35,528 bases of DNA from assembly GCA_020348305.1 (NCBI GenBank), contig CP070746.1, positions 2,461,380 to 2,496,907 of the forward strand, in the 5' to 3' direction. The stretch comes from Desulfobacterales bacterium (GTDB taxonomy: Bacteria; Desulfobacterota; Desulfobacteria; Desulfobacterales; JAHEIW01). The translations under genes and the position numbers were made by a program. The notes under the pieces are model-generated. The model worked only from the letters and a program-made list of their open reading frames with translations, searched no databases and was not told where the DNA came from. This document shows, in pieces, positions 9,491 to 17,775 of the stretch (positions are counted from its first letter, which is position 1; the number at the start of each line of letters is the position of its first letter).

Positions 9491-10018
9491 CTATTCAGCT
9501 TTGTATAGTCTCATCACCGTCTCACCATGCCCTCTGGGGATGGCTTTTTGCAATTCGATCTTCAAGGGGATGTTCATAAATACACTGACATCCTCAAGGA
9601 TGGATTGATACATCCGCTCACGGCATATGGCAACTTCTTCCATCGGTACCCCGAATTCTTTAGCCCAGGTCGGCCATGGGTCACGAGTGCATTTAATGAA
9701 AATCTCACCCGGGTCTTCACCTTTCTCTACGGTGGCAAGACCGCCATCGGTGATCCAGAGTCCGGCAAGGGTTTTTCCCAAAATCATCATAAAACCCTCT
9801 TCACCCTTTAGCCAGTTCATACGGGGAAGAATACTTTTGCCGATATCTTTACCAAACACTTCTGCTGCTCTTAATGCAACATCCAACGATTTGACATCAT
9901 CTCCTGCAAATTCAAGTGCGACCTGCCGCCAGCGGTAATATGTTTTTCCAATTTCATCCTGGGCGCTGTGTAACGCTTTCCATAATCTGGTTATTTCTTT
10001 TTCGGCATCAACTGGCAT
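9491..10018 (-). CDS. Conserved protein, possibly ATC-hydrolase/V4R-like fold
   Basis: I do not firmly recognise this 175-residue protein. The N-terminal half is helical (EKEITRLWKALHSAQDEIG). The C-terminal half, with IKCTRDPWPTWAKEFGVP, then VAICRERMYQSILEDVS and KAIPRGHGETVMRLYK, has the layout of the L-2-amino-thiazoline-4-carboxylate hydrolase family (PF14196), where a Cys/Pro-Trp segment is followed by a second Cys and a closing PRG-x-x-x(2)-C/E-x2-R strand. There are two cysteines (in IKCTRDP and AICRER). No signal peptide or membrane segment is present. AAGGAGG precedes ATG 10018 at ideal distance, and the gene starts 15 bases after the FadH-like gene ends, so they are co-transcribed. 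It may be a small accessory or ligand-binding protein of the reductase. Confidence 0.6.
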   Translation of the reverse strand: MPVDAEKEITRLWKALHSAQDEIGKTYYRWRQVALEFAGDDVKSLDVALRAAEVFGKDIGKSILPRMNWLKGEEGFMMILGKTLAGLWITDGGLATVEKGEDPGEIFIKCTRDPWPTWAKEFGVPMEEVAICRERMYQSILEDVSVFMNIPLKIELQKAIPRGHGETVMRLYKAE

Positions 10019-10033
10019 GGTTTACCTCCTTTT

Positions 10034-12022
10034 TTATATGCGCATACCGATTCGGTAGCCGTCATGGACCGCACTGGATAAGTTGCGAGGAATCAGTGCG
10101 TCACCGACCACAAATAGTTCGATTCCTTCGGATTGAACCGCCTTTTTCAAGCTTTCGTTGGGTTCCCTATCAGCCAGGACTATCGTGTCACATTTGATTG
10201 GCCACTGATATCCATCGTATGTTTTCACGACAATGCCGGCATCATCGATTTCCACAATTTCGCAATCATTGTAGGCCACAATGCCGTTTTGCCGCATATA
10301 GATCATGTAACGCCATTTGAAAGAAGGATTGACGTCAAAACCCGCGGTTTTGTCCTTTCCAGCCAGTGTTACTTTTTTACCCTGTTTGGCCAAATGAAGC
10401 GCACAACCGATGCCCGGCTTACGATTACCCCAAACAACCACCTTTTCACCAACCTCAGCTTTTCCGCTCATCACATCCGCGAGATAAACGATCTTGTCCG
10501 AATCACCGCCGGGGACCTCAAGTTTCGAATATACCGACCCGGTAGCCAATACCACGCTGTCCGGCATTTCGTCTTCAATCACCTCCTCGGTCACCTCGGT
10601 TCCTAAATGAAAGTTTACACCGGCTTTCTCACACATGACCTTCTGATACTCCACGCAGGTCCACAGCTCATCATCCCCATACGGCGCATGGCGGGCTTCG
10701 TTGAGGGTGCCACCGATCTCATCGCGCTTGTCATAGATGTGTACTTCATGACCCCGTTGGGCGGCCACGTATGCGCATTCCAGGCCCGCAGGCCCGGCAC
10801 CCACGATCATAATTTCTTTTTCTTCTTCCGCCGGCGGAGGAGCAGCAAACTCCGGGTTGGCTTCGTGAGCGCAGATCGGATTGATATAACAAGTCATGGG
10901 CGCATCGCGGAACAACCTGGCCAGGCATAGATTGCATGCCACACAATGGCGTATTTCTTCTTCTTTGCCTTCCAGTACCTTTTTGGGCATCAGCGGATCG
11001 GCAATCATCGGACGGCACATCTCCCAGATGTCCAATTCACCGGCACCGATTTTCTCGTTGGGCAACCCGGGTTTAAACAACCTGTAGGCCATGGAAACCG
11101 GAACACTCACATGCTCTTTGGCGCGTTTGGCCAGATGGATCCAGTTTCCCATAGGAATATCTCGACTGATGACCGGATAGATGGATTCCTGCCAACCCAA
11201 GGTGCAGCTGATGTAATCCACCCCGGCTTCTTCGGCAATTTTATAGGATTCCATGGATTCCTCAGGGGTGTTTCCGCGCACATCATCCAGCAACTCTTCG
11301 GAACACAGACGGATACCCAACGGCATATCTTCCGGGATCACGGTCTTGACGCCCTGTATAATCTCAACAACGGCCTGCATTCTTCCGCGAATGTCACCAC
11401 CGTACTCATCCGTTCGCCGATTGGTATAGCCGGAGACAAAATTGGAGACCAGATACCCCACGATACCGGATATTTCCATCACATCAAATCCGGCTTCAAC
11501 GCCGCGTTTGGCCGCATCGATATGCTGCTGGATCATCTCCTTGATCTCATCTTTGCTCATTTCTTTCATCGGCCTGAAGATCCGCAACCTTTGGGGTACT
11601 GCTGAGGGCCCATGTCCGTATTCCACATCGACCGCACCCACACGCCCACAATCCATCAATTGAATTCCAGCAACCGCACGGGCATCATGAATCGCATCTG
11701 CAAGCCTTTTTAATCCCGGGATAAACTTATCATCCCAGGCGGCTGCCTGACCGACATAGCCCTGGCCCATGCGGGCTTCATCCATGTACACGCCCTGCAT
11801 AAAACACAGGCCTCCGACCACACCCTTGGCTCTTTCTCCCAAATAGGCAGCACCTTGATCCGTGACAAAGCCATCAAGGCCATTCAAATTTTCCTCGGTT
11901 GCCGTATACTTGATTCTGTTCGGTATGATGAGATTGCCGATTTGAATCGGCTTGAACAAATGCGGGTAGATCTTGGCTCCCGGATAATCTGAATAATCCC
12001 ATTTAAAAATAGTTTTAGCCAT
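10034..12022 (-). CDS. 2,4-dienoyl-CoA reductase-type (FadH/OYE family) Fe-S flavoenzyme
   Basis: This 662-residue protein, close in length to FadH (about 670), has an OYE-like FMN barrel (1-350), a [4Fe-4S] motif and a FAD/NAD(P)H module. The barrel carries GPSAVPQ (138-144), MEISGIVGYLVSNF (182-195) and NRRTDEYGGDIRGR (201-214). The cluster cysteines are 360, 363, 366 and 378, a C-x2-C-x2-C-x11-C spacing one residue shorter than the C-x2-C-x3-C of FadH as I remember it. MIVGAGPAGLECAYVA (405-420) binds FAD. The family reduces alpha,beta-unsaturated acyl-CoAs or enones with NAD(P)H, for example FadH and BaiCD. GGAGG lies upstream of ATG 12022. It is the first structural gene after the TetR gene, at the head of a locus with two HdrA-type proteins, so its electrons may come from, or go to, an Hdr-like core. 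The substrate is unknown. Confidence 0.87.
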   Translation of the reverse strand: MAKTIFKWDYSDYPGAKIYPHLFKPIQIGNLIIPNRIKYTATEENLNGLDGFVTDQGAAYLGERAKGVVGGLCFMQGVYMDEARMGQGYVGQAAAWDDKFIPGLKRLADAIHDARAVAGIQLMDCGRVGAVDVEYGHGPSAVPQRLRIFRPMKEMSKDEIKEMIQQHIDAAKRGVEAGFDVMEISGIVGYLVSNFVSGYTNRRTDEYGGDIRGRMQAVVEIIQGVKTVIPEDMPLGIRLCSEELLDDVRGNTPEESMESYKIAEEAGVDYISCTLGWQESIYPVISRDIPMGNWIHLAKRAKEHVSVPVSMAYRLFKPGLPNEKIGAGELDIWEMCRPMIADPLMPKKVLEGKEEEIRHCVACNLCLARLFRDAPMTCYINPICAHEANPEFAAPPPAEEEKEIMIVGAGPAGLECAYVAAQRGHEVHIYDKRDEIGGTLNEARHAPYGDDELWTCVEYQKVMCEKAGVNFHLGTEVTEEVIEDEMPDSVVLATGSVYSKLEVPGGDSDKIVYLADVMSGKAEVGEKVVVWGNRKPGIGCALHLAKQGKKVTLAGKDKTAGFDVNPSFKWRYMIYMRQNGIVAYNDCEIVEIDDAGIVVKTYDGYQWPIKCDTIVLADREPNESLKKAVQSEGIELFVVGDALIPRNLSSAVHDGYRIGMRI

Positions 12023-12076
12023 ATTTTCACCCTCCTCCGAATTAAGTTATTAGTTGTGGTTCATTTTAGAAAATCA

Positions 12077-12700
12077 TTATAATATAGACTGAGATGTGAG
12101 TGTTGGGTGGTTGGCTTTAAAGGCATCCACCATCAGCTCAAAGATTGTTTCTAAATTTTCAAACAGGGAATAGGTCATATCTTTCAGAAGCCAGCGGGTA
12201 ATGATATGGTCCATGGTTCCCACGAATACGTCTCTGGCCAGAAGAGGGTTAAGCTCCGGCTTCATCTCGCCGGTTTTGCGCCCTTCTTCAAATATATCAA
12301 CCAGATAAGAATAAAGGTTTTTAACGTTTGAATAAACTTCGGTGTTTAAAAAATTGGCATTGGTTTTCAGGAAGAGATAGACGATCTTTGCATCCAATGG
12401 GGCTTGTTCTACCCGCCGTATATACCACCACAGATATTTCCGGAGCTTGTTAACAGCGCCCTTAATTCCGAATAACTGCTCATCTAAATCCCGCAGCAAT
12501 TCAGAAACCCACAGATCAGGGATGGTCAGCAGCAAATCTTCTTTACCCTGAAAATATTCATACAGCGCTGCCTCAGACAATCCCGCTTGTCGCGATATAT
12601 CCACAATGGTTGTCTTTTGATATCCCTGTTCAGCAAACAGTTTTTTGGCAGAGTTTATAATGCGGTCACGGGTTTTTTCTTTGGAGTTACTTTTGGCCAT
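12077..12700 (-). CDS. TetR/AcrR-family transcriptional regulator
   Basis: This 207-residue protein has the TetR N-terminal helix-turn-helix: DRIINSAKKLFAEQGYQKTT, then IVDISRQAGLSEAALYEYFQGKEDLL (about 32-57). The C-terminal half is helical and resembles FadR-type TetR proteins that bind acyl-CoAs, though this is a weak judgement. It lies directly upstream of the FadH-like gene in the same direction (54-base gap), so it probably controls the redox locus and itself in response to a CoA-ester ligand. No clear Shine-Dalgarno is seen before ATG 12700. The AT-rich upstream region holds a palindrome at 12966-12992 that is a candidate operator, though it lies about 270 bases from the start. Confidence 0.88.
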   Translation of the reverse strand: MAKSNSKEKTRDRIINSAKKLFAEQGYQKTTIVDISRQAGLSEAALYEYFQGKEDLLLTIPDLWVSELLRDLDEQLFGIKGAVNKLRKYLWWYIRRVEQAPLDAKIVYLFLKTNANFLNTEVYSNVKNLYSYLVDIFEEGRKTGEMKPELNPLLARDVFVGTMDHIITRWLLKDMTYSLFENLETIFELMVDAFKANHPTLTSQSIL

Positions 12701-13148
12701 AGCAAAAGGCTTAAATTGATTAGGAAAATTATCGATTGTTCGTTAAATCAGAAGATAATATACCTCAATTTATATAAATAATTATATAAATATAGTTTAT
12801 ATTTTTGTAATTTTTATTGATTGAAAAAGGTAAAATTCCAAGAATAAAACATCATGTTGTCAAAATAGATAAAAAATTATAATATAAATCATAATTATAT
12901 ATTGTTATTAAGATTATAACCTATTGATAATTTTATTAATATTTCTTTTTTTTATTTTAAATATGATATTTCCTAATATCATTAGGAAATATGTGTGTCA
13001 AGCAAAATTTTATAGCTATTTTTTTAAATCGGAAATGAGCTTATTTAGAACGAAATTGCAAAATGGTAAATGGTGGAAAAATCGGTTTTGTTTTAAGGAA
13101 GATGAATTTCTCTTTTTAGGCAGTTAGGTTAAGAGGACATTGGTGCGG
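12701..13148. other. AT-rich gene-free region
   Basis: These 448 bases lie between the starts/ends of the TetR and prepilin genes and are extremely AT-rich, with many TTATAT/ATATAA runs. A plus-strand open frame at 12924-13127 reads as phenylalanine/isoleucine-rich sequence with no recognisable domain or Shine-Dalgarno, so I do not call it. The region must hold the TetR promoter. Confidence 0.5.
12966..12992. promoter_or_regulatory. Perfect 12-bp inverted repeat, operator-like
   Basis: ATATTTCCTAAT (12966-12977) and ATTAGGAAATAT (12981-12992) are exact reverse complements with a 3-base spacer. A 27-bp dyad of this shape suits a dimeric regulator. As RNA it would be a stem with an impossibly short loop unless the ends open, and no T-run follows, so an operator is favoured over a terminator. 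Confidence 0.45.
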
Positions 13149-13553
13149 TCATTTCCAACCGCCTGCCGAAGTAAATGTGGAAGGTATTCTGTTCAGGGCA
13201 GTTGACTGATTTCGAAAGCGCAGAGTTCCACCCGAAGTATTTGGGCCGGCCGTCCAATCAAAATCCGAACCAAGATTTGTATCCATTGCACTATAAACAT
13301 CTCCATCATTTGTCCAATTGGTTGATGATAATTTTAGATCAATCCAGGTTAAGTATTCCCTCGCATTAAGTTCTTTTACACCCTGCTGTAATGCTTTATC
13401 AGTGGCTGCGCCTGATAAAAGATCAAATTTTTTTACCGCAATAGAGGTCATAACTCCCATGATTACCATTACAGATATAAGCTCAATTAATGTAAAACCC
13501 TTCTGATTAGCGACATGGAGTTTCTTTTTCAATTTTAATTTTGTTTTTTGCAT
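13149..13553 (-). CDS. Type IV pilin/pseudopilin-like prepilin
   Basis: This 134-residue protein has a basic leader (MQKTKLKLKKKLHVANQKG) and the prepilin peptidase site G|FTLIELISVMVIMGVMTSIA, followed by the hydrophobic N-terminal helix. The glutamate at +5 after cleavage is present. The rest is Ser/Thr/Asn-rich (LSSTNWTNDGDVYSAMD, NTSGGTLRFRNQSTALN), without the Cys pair of major pilins. It would be processed by PilD and assembled in the inner membrane as a minor pilin or pseudopilin. No other pilus or type II secretion gene is nearby, and the flanks are AT-rich, so it is an orphan, perhaps acquired. No convincing Shine-Dalgarno was found. Confidence 0.78.
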   Translation of the reverse strand: MQKTKLKLKKKLHVANQKGFTLIELISVMVIMGVMTSIAVKKFDLLSGAATDKALQQGVKELNAREYLTWIDLKLSSTNWTNDGDVYSAMDTNLGSDFDWTAGPNTSGGTLRFRNQSTALNRIPSTFTSAGGWK

Positions 13554-13888
13554 TTTTTGTGAAGCCTATTTCAGTATCCCGCCATGAAGATGAGGTTTTC
13601 TTTCATATTCCCCACAAAATATTGAGCAAGAATTATGCCTATTATCAAGCTTATGAATATGATTCTTATTTTCGGTCGGTTATTACAATTATAATTTATA
13701 ATTAATCTTCAAAAAAATGAATCGTTAAAAAAGTTTATAAAATTGTTTTATACTTTTTATTCTTCAAAAATATATTTTGCTTCTATTTTATTGATTTATA
13801 ACCCATAATGCATTTATTGTAAATAGTAACATTTGTTTGTTTTTATAAGCCCGGTATAAATCCAAAAAAGCTATAGAGAAATCTGAGA
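13554..13888. other. AT-rich divergent intergenic region
   Basis: These 335 bases separate the divergent prepilin and dipeptidase genes and must hold both promoters. The sequence is mostly A/T with TATAAT-like words (for example GGTATAAAT near 13853). I see no gene, long repeat or convincing -35/-10 pair. Confidence 0.4.
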
Positions 13889-14542
13889 ATGACATTACTA
13901 AAATACGAACATATTGAGATTAGAGATTCAGGTGACCCTTTAGTTAATCTAACGGATTTTGATTTTTTACTTGAGCAATCATATTACAAAAGAGGATTTT
14001 CTAAGGATTCTCGAATCTATATAAGAAAAACAATTGCTGAAAAGTTGGAGCACATTCAGAAAAAGCTTGGCAACTATAAATTAAAGATTTGGGATGGCTG
14101 GCGATCGCGTGAAGTGCAGCACAATATTTACATGAATCATTGGCAAAAGCTAAAGAATGAACATCCGGATTGGAAAGAGGAGAAGTTGAAAGAAGAGGTC
14201 GGCAAGTTTGTGACCGTAGCCACCGATCCGCACAGAATCCCGATTCATTCGACAGGAGGATCGACCGATCTTACCCTGACTGATTCATTAGGAAATGAAC
14301 TGGATATGGGCACCAGCTTTGATCACTTCGGTCCTGAAGCGGCTTCTCTTTTTTATGAAATCAATGATATTGATGACCGAGTTAGATCGAATCGAAAACT
14401 TCTTCGAGATGCAATGGTTGCAGAGGAATTTCGCATTGATGATGATGAGTGGTGGCATTTCGACTATGGTAATCAATTGTGGGCTGCTGCTCTAAATAAA
14501 CCATATGCAATTTACGGGGAGTGTTCTCCGTCTGATAAATAG
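13889..14542 (+). CDS. ddpX: D-alanyl-D-alanine dipeptidase (M15D, VanX/DdpX family)
   Basis: This 217-residue enzyme has the complete VanX-type site. H120 and D127 in IHSTGGSTDLTLTD and H190 in EWWHFDYGN bind zinc, E187 is the catalytic base, and WDGWRSR (68-74) carries the conserved arginine region. It hydrolyses D-Ala-D-Ala and similar dipeptides. There is no signal peptide, so it acts in the cytoplasm. It is the only plus-strand gene in this stretch and faces a locus with a dipeptide ABC transporter and an M55 D-aminopeptidase, a layout reminiscent of E. coli ddpXABCDF. There are no vanH or vanA genes, so a role in glycopeptide resistance is unlikely; use of D-Ala-D-Ala as nutrient is more plausible. 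Confidence 0.85.
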   Translation: MTLLKYEHIEIRDSGDPLVNLTDFDFLLEQSYYKRGFSKDSRIYIRKTIAEKLEHIQKKLGNYKLKIWDGWRSREVQHNIYMNHWQKLKNEHPDWKEEKLKEEVGKFVTVATDPHRIPIHSTGGSTDLTLTDSLGNELDMGTSFDHFGPEAASLFYEINDIDDRVRSNRKLLRDAMVAEEFRIDDDEWWHFDYGNQLWAAALNKPYAIYGECSPSDK

Positions 14543-14610
14543 ATTTTTGTAACCTTAAAAGGAAACTCTTTTGTCGTTTAATTCCGTAAGCAATCGCTGG
14601 CGCAATTCCC

Positions 14611-15591
14611 TTACCTGCTAAATGATTTTTCCAAGATACGTTTGAAGAGGTGCAAATCAATATTGCCCCCGCTGATGATGCAAACGATCTTATCGAACTC
14701 TGAATTCACCATGCCTGCCAAAAGCGCCGCGACCGAAGCTGCGCCTGCTCCCTCGGCCACGATCTTGGCCTCTTTGGCCAATATAACAACAGCCTTCTCC
14801 ATTTCTTCTTCGGAAACAATCAGGATCTTGTCAACCCATGATTGGACAATTTCAAAGTTTAATTTCCCTGGTTTTCTAACTGCAATCCCGTCAGCAAAGG
14901 TACTCGCAGATGTCAGTTCCGTAATTTCACCTGCTTCAATGGACCTAAGCATTGATGGTGCTTTTTCCGCCTCCACACCCACTACATGAATATCTGGATT
15001 TATCTGCTTCACCGCTAACGAAATTCCTGAAATCCCCCCACCGCCACCAATAGGACAGATGATGAGTTTGACATCGGGAACATCTTCTAAAATCTCTAAA
15101 CCCACCGATCCATTTCCAGCTATAATGTCCGGGTCATCGAAACTCGAAATATAGACGAGACCCTTTTCTTCGGAAAGGGCGTGCGCATATGTAACGGCAT
15201 CGTCATATGTTTTCCCCTTTATGATGACTTCGGCTCCATTTTCCTTTATTTTTTCAATTTTATTCGCTGGGGCAACCTCGGGAACGACTATTACAGACTT
15301 TACACCGTGCCGTTTTGCAGCCAGTGAGAGTCCCAGTCCATGGTTTCCCGACGAGGCCGTGATTACGCCCTTTTCCCTTTCTTCATGGCTCATCAAAGCC
15401 AGCTTATTGGCGTTCCCTCTGGCTTTAAACGCTTGGGTAACCTGGAGACATTCCAATTTAAGAAATACATCCTTTCCCGTCTTTCGGCTGAGAGGGAGGG
15501 AGTATACACATGGGGTCCTTGTTATTGCCGCCGCGATTCTTTCACGGGCTTCCTTTATTTGTTTTAGAGGGATTAGCACCTCCTTTGCCAT
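14611..15591 (-). CDS. PLP-dependent threonine/serine dehydratase (or serine racemase)
   Basis: This 326-residue fold-type II PLP enzyme has the Schiff-base Lys in TQAFKARGN (K56), the SSGNHG phosphate/substrate loop, and the glycine loop GGGGGISG. It lacks the C-terminal ACT regulatory domain of biosynthetic IlvA, so it matches catabolic TdcB or serine racemase in size. It would convert threonine or serine to a 2-oxo acid plus ammonia, or racemise serine. The ATG at 15591 is chosen because AAAGGAG lies 8 bases upstream; a longer frame to 15669 adds 26 residues with no family match. It is last in the dipeptide-transport locus and would degrade released hydroxy-amino acids. Confidence 0.85.
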   Translation of the reverse strand: MAKEVLIPLKQIKEARERIAAAITRTPCVYSLPLSRKTGKDVFLKLECLQVTQAFKARGNANKLALMSHEEREKGVITASSGNHGLGLSLAAKRHGVKSVIVVPEVAPANKIEKIKENGAEVIIKGKTYDDAVTYAHALSEEKGLVYISSFDDPDIIAGNGSVGLEILEDVPDVKLIICPIGGGGGISGISLAVKQINPDIHVVGVEAEKAPSMLRSIEAGEITELTSASTFADGIAVRKPGKLNFEIVQSWVDKILIVSEEEMEKAVVILAKEAKIVAEGAGAASVAALLAGMVNSEFDKIVCIISGGNIDLHLFKRILEKSFSR

Positions 15592-15697
15592 AAGCGGTGC
15601 TCCTTTTTCTTCAGTTAATTGAGGAGCCTGGGAGTTTTTCTCCTTGGTCCAAGCGGAATGAATTATCATTACAACTCCCTGACCCCTCAGTTAATTA

Positions 15698-15757
15698 ACG
15701 CCTGGCATGCGGCGTAATATTTTCAAATGAATAACGCCGCCGTAAGCGGACGGCGTT
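15698..15757. other. Two adjacent stem-loops between the dehydratase and M55 genes
   Basis: ACGCC/GGCGT (15698-15702/15711-15715) forms a small hairpin. AACGCCG-CCG/CGG-A-CGGCGTT (15733-15757) forms a 10-bp stem with one bulged A and a TAAG loop. No T-run follows on the minus strand, so it is not a standard terminator. It may slow or stabilise the operon mRNA. Confidence 0.5.
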
Positions 15758-15798
15758 TAGAAAAATATAACCAAGACCAAATCTTATTGTTTTCTGCA

Positions 15799-16641
15799 TC
15801 AGTATCTAAGATCCAAGCGAACATGCTCTCCTAGCATAAACATTGCTTGAAATGTTTTGAAAAGTTCCAAGTAGTCTGAAGAAATATAAGAAACTTTAGT
15901 ACCCCCTTTTCTCTGGGAGTCGGGGATTAAAGCGGCAGCATCAGCCATATTGGTCATGAAGAAATCCACTTCCAGCTCTGTGGGCGTGTCATAAACCAAT
16001 GGCTTCATATCTTTACACCTTTGCACTGCCGACCTTGATTTTTGCTTGATCAGTTCATTGGCTGCTTTTAAAGGTAGACATTTTGCGGTGGTCATGTTCA
16101 GTGCTTCTTTAATAATTGCGACTTCAACATCACCCATCCGTGCCTGTGCCTCTTCAGCCATGACATTATCGCCCGCAACCAGTGCGATCGGCACGTTAAA
16201 ATATCCGGCAATTCCAGCGTTAACGCCAAGTTCCCCAACTGGAATCCCATTGATCTTGATTTCTCTGATGCTCAGTGGGCAAAAGGAGTGGTTTAAAACA
16301 CCTGGATGGGCTCCGGACATTCCATGATATCCGATAAGAAAAGCGGCAGAATACGTGTTGTCAATGCCTTCCATCATACATAGAGGCTTGGGCTGACCCG
16401 TAATGACCTCGACTTGCTCAAAATCAAAACGATCAATTGCAAGATTTCGCATGGACATGTGGGAATCATTGATAACAATCTCAGAAGCACCCCCTTCAAT
16501 AGCTCCTTCGATGGCAGCCTTTACGTGCTCTGACATGATTTGGCGATCTCGATCCCATTCGGCTGAGTCAGATTCCTTGGAAAACTCCCAATGCACCTTG
16601 CCTGCTATGCCTTCCATATCAGCGGAAATAAAAACTTTCAT
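15799..16641 (-). CDS. M55-family D-aminopeptidase
   Basis: This 280-residue protein has the M55 (Bacillus DppA) fold and metal ligands: D8 and E10 in SADMEGIAG, H61 in DSHMS, H106 in IGYHGM and E137 in GELGVNA. Bacillus DppA releases N-terminal D-amino acids, mainly D-Ala, from short peptides and forms a decamer. The length is normal and there is no signal peptide, so it acts on imported peptides. AAAGGAGG precedes ATG 16641. It directly follows the ATPase gene dppF, so import and hydrolysis are coupled. With the VanX-type dipeptidase it makes a D-peptide substrate likely, which is inference from context. Confidence 0.87.
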   Translation of the reverse strand: MKVFISADMEGIAGKVHWEFSKESDSAEWDRDRQIMSEHVKAAIEGAIEGGASEIVINDSHMSMRNLAIDRFDFEQVEVITGQPKPLCMMEGIDNTYSAAFLIGYHGMSGAHPGVLNHSFCPLSIREIKINGIPVGELGVNAGIAGYFNVPIALVAGDNVMAEEAQARMGDVEVAIIKEALNMTTAKCLPLKAANELIKQKSRSAVQRCKDMKPLVYDTPTELEVDFFMTNMADAAALIPDSQRKGGTKVSYISSDYLELFKTFQAMFMLGEHVRLDLRY

Positions 16642-16670
16642 TCTTAGCCTCCTTTGTTCTAATTATAATT

Positions 16671-17684
16671 TTATTCACATAAAAAACACGCAACAGAGTG
16701 TCCCTGATCCACAGCAATCGGCTGCGGCTCCTCTTTTTGACATCTCTCAAAGGAATAAGGGCATCTGGTGTGAAACTTACACCCGGGGGGTGAATCGATA
16801 GCCGATGGAAGCTCACCGGTAAGCTCTATCGAATTACTTTTATAAAAACTGCTCAGAATAGGACTAGAGGAAATTAAGGATTTCGTATACGGGTGCAGGC
16901 TCTCTTTTCCCAAAGCCTTGGCCGGCATTAGCTCCACCATCTTGCCTAAATACATCACACCAATCACATCCGAAACATGCCTGACCACAGATAGATCATG
17001 TGTTATGAATAAGTAAGTTAATCCCTTTTCCTCTTGTAGGCGCAACAACAGGTTGAGGATTTGAGCCTGGATGGATATATCCAAAGCGGTCACCGGTTCA
17101 TCAAGTACAACCAGCTTGGGGTCTGTTGATAGAGCCCGCGCTATTGCTGCCCGCTGCCGCTGACCGCCGCTCAATGCCTTTGGCCGACTATCAAAAAACT
17201 TCCCATCAAGTCCCACTTGTTCAAGAAGAAAAATACTATATTCTTTTGCCTTGTGTTTGTCGGCGACCTCATGATAATCGACTACTTCCTTAAGCATCTT
17301 TCCAATTGTCTTGTGAGGAGGAAGTGTAGAATAGGGATTTTGAAAGATCATTTGCACTTTCTTCCTGAAACTCCGCAATTCTTTCTCCTCTAATGAACCG
17401 ACATCCTGGCCGAATATAGTAATGTCACCTTGCGTGACGGGTTCCAGCCTCAAAATACATCGCCCGAGGGTTGACTTGCCACACCCACTCTCTCCCACAA
17501 GCCCAAATGTTTTGCGTTTGACTATATCTAAAGATAATCCATCAACCGCTTTGACAAATTTCTGGTTTCCAAAAAATATTTTGTCTAAGAACCCAGTCCG
17601 AACACTGTAATGTTTCTTCAAATCGTTGACTATCACGGCCGGCTCAGGATCTCGTTTTGTCTTCGCGTTCATAACCTCTGTCAC
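16671..17684 (-). CDS. dppF: Dipeptide/oligopeptide ABC transporter ATPase, DppF type
   Basis: This 337-residue ATPase has Walker A GESGCGKS, signature LSGGQRQRAAIARAL, Walker B LVVLDEPVTALD and the H-loop ITHDLSVV, followed by the oligopeptide-transporter C-terminal region with its Cys cluster (CKFHTRCPYSFERC). It couples ATP hydrolysis to peptide import together with DppD. One substitution is visible: the Q-loop region reads QNPYSTLPPHKTI where relatives usually have QNPYgSLNPR. The start is uncertain, GTG 17684 without Shine-Dalgarno or ATG 17672 with AGAGG too close. A 91-base spacer with a hairpin separates it from dppD. Confidence 0.88.
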   Translation of the reverse strand: MTEVMNAKTKRDPEPAVIVNDLKKHYSVRTGFLDKIFFGNQKFVKAVDGLSLDIVKRKTFGLVGESGCGKSTLGRCILRLEPVTQGDITIFGQDVGSLEEKELRSFRKKVQMIFQNPYSTLPPHKTIGKMLKEVVDYHEVADKHKAKEYSIFLLEQVGLDGKFFDSRPKALSGGQRQRAAIARALSTDPKLVVLDEPVTALDISIQAQILNLLLRLQEEKGLTYLFITHDLSVVRHVSDVIGVMYLGKMVELMPAKALGKESLHPYTKSLISSSPILSSFYKSNSIELTGELPSAIDSPPGCKFHTRCPYSFERCQKEEPQPIAVDQGHSVACFLCE

Positions 17685-17714
17685 AATCTATCTATATGAA
17701 AGAAATAGGCTCCA

Positions 17715-17740
17715 GTGTATGGACAGTGGCTTCCATACAC
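17715..17740. other. Perfect 8-bp hairpin between dppD and dppF
   Basis: GTGTATGG (17715-17722) and CCATACAC (17733-17740) are exact reverse complements with a 10-base loop. It lies in the 91-base spacer of the transporter operon. It may be an mRNA-processing or attenuation signal; no T-run follows. Confidence 0.5.
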
Positions 17741-17775
17741 CATACAAACCCAGGCTTCCTCGCACTTTCTACGCT

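Noticed and set aside
12924..13127. Plus-strand open frame in the AT-rich spacer
   Set aside because: Composition follows the AT-rich DNA, no Shine-Dalgarno, no recognisable domain; it also spans the 12966-12992 palindrome.
13889..14542. Glycopeptide resistance (vanX)
   Set aside because: No vanH, vanA/B or vanRS genes; the flanking dipeptide transporter and D-aminopeptidase point to nutrient use.
15733..15757. Intrinsic terminator after the M55 gene
   Set aside because: The stem is good, but no T-run follows on the minus strand; it was kept only as a stem-loop.
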